From Oscillospiraceae bacterium (GTDB lineage: Bacteria; Bacillota_A; Clostridia; Oscillospirales; CAG-272), in the NCBI GenBank assembly GCA_015064195.1, contig SVSO01000042.1, positions 1 through 16,858 of the forward strand: a DNA stretch of 16,858 nt, read 5' to 3'. Positions 13,396-16,858 of this stretch are shown here, in pieces (within the stretch, counting starts at the first letter, position 1; each line of letters opens with the position of its first letter). Under the pieces are notes generated by a model that did no database searches, was not told where the DNA came from, and saw only the letters and a program-made list of their open reading frames with translations. Position numbers and translations under genes: made by a program.

Positions 13396-14868
13396 TTATT
13401 TCAGCTCGTCGAGCATCTTCTGGATCTTTTCCTCAGCCTTGGGCTTGTTCGCTTCGATGATGGAAACGACCTCGCTCTTGCCGGAGATGATCTGCTCCTT
13501 CAGAGTGTCAGCCATGCTGGTGGTCCAGCCGTAGCACAGGCTGGCGTCGAAGGTGAGAGATGCGCGGATGATGTCCAGCATTTCGATGGAATCCTCGTTG
13601 CGCAGACCCTTCTGGGAGATGGTCTGATCGTAGTAGATGGGCAGGATGTCGCGGTAGCTGTAGTAGGACAGCGCGTCGAGGATGGTGGCGGTCTTTGCGG
13701 GATCCTTGGAGGTCTTGGGAACAACGAGAACCGGTGCGGCATTGTTGGTCCAGCTGTAGTATTCCTTCTGATTCTCGTCAAACTTCGGGTTGGGAACCAT
13801 GCCGAAGGTGTCGGTGAACTCGCGGAATTCGCCTGCGGACTTCACTTCACCTGCCACGAACATGGAACGGCGGCCGCGGAACTGGGTCAGATAGGCATCC
13901 TTGGAGCCGTCGGTGGTGGAACCTCTGCGGAATTCGCCCTCAGAAGCGTACATATCCGCCAGCGTCTGGAGAATGTTCACAAAACGCTCGTCGCCGACAG
14001 AGAGAACCGGATAACCGTCCGCGTCCTTTTCGCAGAACAGACCGCCGCAGCCGATGATCTGAGCCAGTGCGCCGCTGTGCATTGCGCAGAAGCCGTAGAC
14101 TGCATTGCCTTCATCCTGCCACTTCCAGCTATCGTCGCCGTTGAGCTGTGCGCCGGCCTTGGCCATGGTACGGAGCGCGTCAACCGTCCACTTGCCTTCG
14201 CGAACCAGATCATAGGGCTTGTCGATCTTGAGATTTTCCATCATGTCCTCGTTGAAGAACAGGCACCATGTGAGGTCAAATGCAGTGAGAGAGAGGTAAG
14301 AATGTGCGAAATAGCAGGTGTCCGCGCCGATCTTTGCCTGCTCCATGGTGGTCTGAATCCACCACGGCTGGTCGATGGAGAGATTGTCCAGCTCCATCAG
14401 ATTGAGCAGTGCTTCATCGGTGATGAGCGAGCCCACATCTGCGCCGTAAGCGTAAGCCGCATCATACACGCCGTCACCGGACATCACGTCCTTGCGGATG
14501 GCGGTGTTGAGGCTTCCGTCATGGTAGCCGCTGTTGTGGATCACATTCAGCTTGAAGTTTAATTTTTCCTCGGCATTGCGGTTTCTGTTGTAGATCGCGT
14601 CATCGAGAGATTCGCCGGTCTGTGCTTCAAAATCGAGAACGGTGTTCATATTCCACAGCGTGAGCGGCACGTTGAGGATGGTGAATTCAAAGCCGCCCAG
14701 ATCGTGGCCGGTGGCGTAAAGATCTGCGGTGGTTTCTTCGACGGGTGCGGTGGTGGTATCATCGGCAGCATTGGTGGTGTCGGTGGTGCCAGCTTCGCCG
14801 CCGCAGGCAGTGAGGCTTGCGAGCATAGCGATCAGGAGAGCTGCGGAAATGTGTTTTTGTCCAAACAT
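13396..14868 (-). CDS. Extracellular solute-binding lipoprotein (sugar-type)
   Basis: A 490-aa lipid-anchored binding protein, probably for an ABC importer of sugars or oligosaccharides. The signal peptide ends with the lipobox LTAC (Cys22), followed by a Gly/Glu stretch and a Thr/Asp-rich linker (about 28-48). The mature domain begins with GGFEFTILNVP and shows family landmarks DQPWW (166-170), FDLTWCLFFNEDM (197-209) and EGKWTVDALRTM. A C-terminal part with YYSWTNNAAPVLVVPKTSKDP and YSYRDILPIYYDQ matches large clostridial binding proteins. The start at 14868 is chosen because AAAGGATGA is well spaced; ATG at 14877 abuts it. It is an orphan: no permease or ATPase lies near, so partners are elsewhere or shared. 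A near-consensus promoter predicts high expression. Confidence 0.9.
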   Translation of the reverse strand: MFGQKHISAALLIAMLASLTACGGEAGTTDTTNAADDTTTAPVEETTADLYATGHDLGGFEFTILNVPLTLWNMNTVLDFEAQTGESLDDAIYNRNRNAEEKLNFKLNVIHNSGYHDGSLNTAIRKDVMSGDGVYDAAYAYGADVGSLITDEALLNLMELDNLSIDQPWWIQTTMEQAKIGADTCYFAHSYLSLTAFDLTWCLFFNEDMMENLKIDKPYDLVREGKWTVDALRTMAKAGAQLNGDDSWKWQDEGNAVYGFCAMHSGALAQIIGCGGLFCEKDADGYPVLSVGDERFVNILQTLADMYASEGEFRRGSTTDGSKDAYLTQFRGRRSMFVAGEVKSAGEFREFTDTFGMVPNPKFDENQKEYYSWTNNAAPVLVVPKTSKDPAKTATILDALSYYSYRDILPIYYDQTISQKGLRNEDSIEMLDIIRASLTFDASLCYGWTTSMADTLKEQIISGKSEVVSIIEANKPKAEEKIQKMLDELK

Positions 14869-14914
14869 GATGATCATCCTTTCAAATAGTTTAAATGGAT
14901 TTTTGCTAGTAATT

Positions 14915-14943
14915 ATTATAGCACAATTCCAAAATCTTGTCAA
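14915..14943 (-). promoter_or_regulatory. Near-perfect SigA promoter for the solute-binding lipoprotein
   Basis: On the minus strand TTGACA (14943-14938), 17-bp spacer, TATAAT (14920-14915), with TGC before the -10. Confidence 0.8.
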
Positions 14944-15003
14944 TAGGGCAGAATAGTAAAAATATGGATGAATGGTTGGAATATATGGAAATATGGCTAT
15001 GAA

Positions 15004-15441
15004 TCAATATACTTCAATCACCGTTTTGCGGGCTTTTCTCGCAAGCTCGGTGAATTTGTACGCACCGCCGCGGGGATTGACAACGCAGGCGACCACATAG
15101 TCCGCGCGTTCCAGCATCCAGCGGTTGCGCTTGTCGATGGCGAAGCGGGGCGGGCAGTTCACCGCTTCCTCTGGCAGGAGCGTTTCGCCGGGCAGGAGGG
15201 GATTGGGATCGTCGGGATCGGCGGGCTTCGGATGGTACGCCAGCACGACGGTGTAGCGGATGGGATATTCCTCCGCCAGCGCACGAAGCTCCCGCAGCAC
15301 CATGGCATCGAACGCGCCCTGATTGCCCACATAAAAATCGTTCACGCCGCGCTTCAGAATCAGCTCGGACAGCACCTGAGCCAGCACCGGCCGCACGGAT
15401 TCCGGTGAATTTTTGCTTCCAAAAAATGTACAGGTTGACAT
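15004..15441 (-). CDS. SLOG-domain protein (DUF1273-like), probable nucleotide-ligand binder
   Basis: A 145-aa single-domain protein with a Rossmann-like SLOG fold, the superfamily that includes DprA, LOG phosphoribohydrolases and nucleotide sensors in conflict systems. The first strand and loop are CTFFGSKNSPES (4-15), where many relatives have GHR in place of GSK. Then follow NDFYVGNQGAFDAMV (34-48), a strand YTVVLAYHP, an acidic Pro-rich loop, RFAIDKRNRWMLERADYVVACV and the closing GGAYKFTELARK helix. The pattern matches small clostridial DUF1273-like proteins, which have no established function. GGAGG ten bases upstream sets the start. It is divergent from an Xre-type repressor, and two matching palindromes flank its promoter elements, so it is probably repressed until a signal arrives. 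Ligand and enzymatic activity cannot be told from the sequence. Confidence 0.82.
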   Translation of the reverse strand: MSTCTFFGSKNSPESVRPVLAQVLSELILKRGVNDFYVGNQGAFDAMVLRELRALAEEYPIRYTVVLAYHPKPADPDDPNPLLPGETLLPEEAVNCPPRFAIDKRNRWMLERADYVVACVVNPRGGAYKFTELARKARKTVIEVY

Positions 15442-15474
15442 AAAATATACGCCTCCGTAAAAATTATCATTATA

Positions 15475-15503
15475 ATTATACTACACATAGTCAAGAATGT
15501 CAA
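15475..15503 (-). promoter_or_regulatory. Perfect-consensus SigA promoter for the SLOG gene
   Basis: On the minus strand TTGACA (15503-15498), 17-bp spacer, TATAAT (15480-15475). An operator-like palindrome fills the -10-proximal spacer and another lies just upstream of the -35. Confidence 0.8.
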
Positions 15504-15524
15504 TAGTGTCGACTATATATAGTC
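15480..15524. promoter_or_regulatory. Two matching operator palindromes on the SLOG promoter
   Basis: ACTA-CACA-TAGTC (15480-15492) and GACTA-TATA-TAGTC (15511-15524) share the form ACTA-N4-TAGTC. Their centres are 32 bp apart, about three helical turns, so dimers bound to both would face the same side of DNA. The first touches the SLOG -10, the second sits 7 bp upstream of its -35 and near the repressor gene's promoter. The divergent Xre-type protein is the obvious candidate binder. Confidence 0.65.
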
Positions 15525-15547
15525 CGAAAATTTTATTCTTCTGATAT

Positions 15548-15553
15548 TATAAT
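15548..15553 (+). promoter_or_regulatory. Likely -10 of the Xre-type regulator gene
   Basis: TATAAT (15548-15553) lies 39 bp before the start codon; no good -35 is found at 17 bp, suggesting a weak or activated promoter. ATATTATAAT recurs at 15570-15579. Confidence 0.35.
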
Positions 15554-15592
15554 ATTGTAGATGTTTCAAATATTATAATCAGAGGTGTAAAC

Positions 15593-15832
15593 ATGGAATA
15601 CGCAGAAATGATCAAGTGCCGGATATTGGAGCTGGCAAAGCAGAACGGGATCAGTCTGAACCGTCTGGCACTGATGAGCGGACTTCAGCATTCAACAATC
15701 AGCAATATTATGTGCGGAGCATCCAAGAATCCTTCAATCAAAACCATCCACCGCATCGCCAACGCCCTTTGCATGACTCCGGCGGAATTCCTCGATTTTC
15801 CCGCCATGAATGATTGGGAGTTTGAGGATTGA
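15593..15832 (+). CDS. Small Xre-family helix-turn-helix regulator
   Basis: A 79-aa protein that is essentially one HTH_3 (Cro/CI-like) domain. MIKCRILELAKQNGISLNRL forms helix 1 and the turn, then LALMSGLQHSTISNIMCG contains helices 2 and 3, the recognition helix being about 33-41. KNPSIKTIHRIANALCMTPAEFLDF completes the fold, and an acidic tail NDWEFED follows. Such proteins bind short palindromes as dimers. AGAGGTG (15581-15587) precedes ATG 15593. It is divergent from the SLOG gene, with paired palindromes between, the classic arrangement of a repressor controlling itself and its neighbour. It has no sensor domain, so the signal must come through another protein or through competition or proteolysis. 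No terminator is obvious after it. Confidence 0.9.
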   Translation: MEYAEMIKCRILELAKQNGISLNRLALMSGLQHSTISNIMCGASKNPSIKTIHRIANALCMTPAEFLDFPAMNDWEFED

Positions 15833-16137
15833 TTGCGAGAAAGCCATCCTCATCCTATCCAGCCAAAAACAGACTGAGAACCTCCGCAAAAGAATGAGGA
15901 CTCGGAGCTTTTGGCTCCCGTCGCGTACGCGAAATTTGCAGAAACGATGAACCTCCGCTAAAGTAGATAGCAGGGTGGATAGCCAAAAGCTGCCGAGCGC
16001 ACAAACTCCCCCACTTTAGCGCGATAAAATTTTACCCCAACGCCGGAGCAAATGCCATCAAAAACGGCGAAAATCGGCGAAAACGCGAGCTATCCCAAAC
16101 ATAAATCAAAATTTTGAAAAAACTTTTGAAAAACCCC
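15833..16137. repeat. Non-coding gap with nested inverted and direct repeats
   Basis: I see no gene here. CTCGGAGCTTTTGGCT (15901-15916) is repeated in inverted form at 15981-15997 with one extra base. CGCTAAAGT (15956-15964) is inverted at 16013-16021, its left arm lying inside the first pair and its right arm outside. AACCTCCGC(A/T)AAAG is a direct repeat at 15879-15892 and 15950-15963, and AGCCAAAA recurs at 15861 and 15981. A perfect 12-bp palindrome TCGCGTACGCGA lies at 15921-15932, and GGAGC-TTTTG-GCTCC can fold at 15904-15918. It could be an intergenic repeat element, a structured RNA, or debris of one. Confidence 0.55.
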
Positions 16138-16166
16138 TTGACAAGCGGGAAAGAATATGCTATAAT
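16138..16166 (+). promoter_or_regulatory. Perfect-consensus SigA promoter of the rplM-rpsI operon
   Basis: TTGACA (16138-16143), 17-bp spacer, TATAAT (16161-16166), with TGC before the -10; as expected for ribosomal protein genes. Confidence 0.85.
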
Positions 16167-16172
16167 ATTACA

Positions 16173-16215
16173 CGTTGTGATAGGCACAACCAATTTGTTG
16201 TGCAAAAATAAAATT
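16173..16215 (+). promoter_or_regulatory. rplM leader with two mutually exclusive hairpins (L13-leader-like)
   Basis: GTTGTG (16174-16179) can pair with CACAAC (16185-16190), or GCACAAC (16184-16190) can pair with GTTGTGC (16197-16203). The middle segment is shared, so only one stem forms at a time. Firmicutes have an autoregulatory L13 leader RNA in this position, and this fits in place and size; I have not matched it to a covariance model. Confidence 0.5.
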
Positions 16216-16231
16216 TACGGAGGAACTATAT

Positions 16232-16660
16232 ATGTCCACATATATGGCTAAAAAGGAAACCCTCGAGCGTAAGTGGTATGTCATCGATGCAGCCGGCAAG
16301 CCCCTCGGCAAGACCGCTGTTCTCGCTGCTACCATCCTCAGAGGTAAGCACAGACCCGAATTTACCCCCAACGTTGACTGCGGCGAGTTCGTAATCATCG
16401 TAAACGCCGGCAAGGCTGTCCTCACCGGCAAGAAGCTGGAGCAGAAGAAGTATTATCATCATTCCGGCTACATCAGCGGCCTCAAGGAAGTAAGCTACAA
16501 GACCCTTATGGCTACCAAGCCCGAGCTTGCTATGCAGCTCGCAGTCAAGGGTATGCTTGCGAAGAACAAGCTGGGCGACGCTCAGATCGCACGCCTGAAG
16601 GTTTACGCAGGTGCAGAGCACAAGCAGCAGGCTCAGCAGCCCGTCGCTTACGGCGAATGA
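16232..16660 (+). CDS. rplM: Ribosomal protein L13 (uL13)
   Basis: A 142-aa large-subunit ribosomal protein that binds 23S rRNA early in assembly. The N-terminus MSTYMAKKETLERKWYVIDA is the standard clostridial L13 start, followed by GKPLGKTAVLAATILRGKH, FTPNVDCGEFVIIVNAGK and LTGKKLEQKKYYHHSGY with the conserved YYHHSGY block, then the AVKGMLAKNKLG segment near the C-terminus. Length is normal. GGAGG (16219-16223) at 8-base spacing selects ATG 16232 over Met5. Codon use is strongly biased (AAG for Lys, CTC for Leu) compared with the other genes here, as expected for high expression. The next gene, rpsI, starts 20 bp after the stop, the usual L13-S9 operon. Regulation probably acts through the leader. 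Confidence 0.98.
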   Translation: MSTYMAKKETLERKWYVIDAAGKPLGKTAVLAATILRGKHRPEFTPNVDCGEFVIIVNAGKAVLTGKKLEQKKYYHHSGYISGLKEVSYKTLMATKPELAMQLAVKGMLAKNKLGDAQIARLKVYAGAEHKQQAQQPVAYGE

Positions 16661-16680
16661 TTGAAAGGAGATAACACACG

Positions 16681-16858
16681 ATGTATACAAGTGCAAAGCC
16701 CTACTTCTACGGCACCGGCAGAAGAAAGAAGTCCGTAGCTCGCGTTCGCCTCGTTCCGGGCACCGGCGTGATCACCGTCAACGGCAAGACCCTTGACGAA
16801 TATTTCGGTCTTGAAACCCTCAAGCTCATCATCAACCAGCCCTTCGGCAACCGCTACT
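16681..16858 (+). CDS. rpsI: Ribosomal protein S9 (uS9), partial at window end
   Basis: The first 59 codons of the small-subunit protein S9, whose C-terminal tail contacts P-site tRNA; the rest lies beyond the window. [20 protein letters not shown] (8-27) is the family signature, followed by [15 protein letters not shown] and the start of the next helix. AAAGGAG lies upstream of ATG 16681. It is co-transcribed with rplM, with the same biased codon use. Confidence 0.97.
   Translation, partial: MYTSAKPYFYGTGRRKKSVARVRLVPGTGVITVNGKTLDEYFGLETLKLIINQPFGNRY

Noticed and set aside
13294..14562. Long plus-strand open frame opposite the solute-binding lipoprotein
   Set aside because: It has no promoter or binding site, low-complexity composition and no recognisable motifs; the opposite strand carries a signal peptide, lipobox and family landmarks.
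15861..15997. Possible CRISPR array from recurring AGCCAAAA and AACCTCCGC units
   Set aside because: The repeats are short, too few, unevenly spaced and in both orientations; no cas genes are present.
1..16858. tRNA, rRNA, insertion sequence or prophage genes
   Set aside because: No cloverleaf-like GGTTCGA segments, rRNA-like stretches, transposase or integrase motifs, or terminal inverted repeats with target duplications were seen.

Overview
The window looks like chromosome from a Gram-positive, spore-forming Clostridia-type bacterium. The signs are a SpoIID gene, a clostridial AbrB-type regulator with a C-terminal Cys cluster, several lipobox-bearing surface lipoproteins, strong SigA-type promoters (mostly 17-bp spacers, many with an extended TG -10), GC-rich genes separated by AT-rich gaps, and an rplM-rpsI operon. 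The genus cannot be fixed from the sequence alone.

Layout. 1-2700: a MATE exporter (minus, cut by the window edge) is divergent from an AraC-type regulator; a bidirectional terminator separates the regulator from a convergent diacylglycerol/YegS-type lipid kinase. 2800-4302: a polar amino acid-type ABC permease and ATPase, without a binding protein, preceded by a very short leader containing a terminator-like hairpin. 4357-6066: a CapA-like lipoprotein and an AbrB-type regulator whose promoter contains a palindrome. 6139-10882: an accessory-looking locus with an intact polytopic membrane protein, a solute-binding-protein-like secreted protein, and a divergent second polytopic membrane protein broken by an amber codon and a frameshift in a G7 run. 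10937-13364: citrate synthase and spoIID, divergent with overlapping promoter regions. 13396-14868: a sugar-type solute-binding lipoprotein, alone. 15004-15832: a small SLOG-domain protein divergent from an Xre-type repressor, with two matching operator-like palindromes on the SLOG promoter. 15833-16137: a non-coding segment rich in inverted and direct repeats. 16138-16858: rplM with a leader that can form two alternative hairpins, then rpsI (cut by the window edge).

How the parts fit. Most genes are housekeeping or common in Clostridia. The parts most likely to hide something new are the SLOG/Xre module, the 6139-10882 membrane/binding-protein locus, the repeat-rich gap before rplM, and the unusual starts and leader of the ABC permease. 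Every functional statement rests on motif reading by eye; no database search was run.
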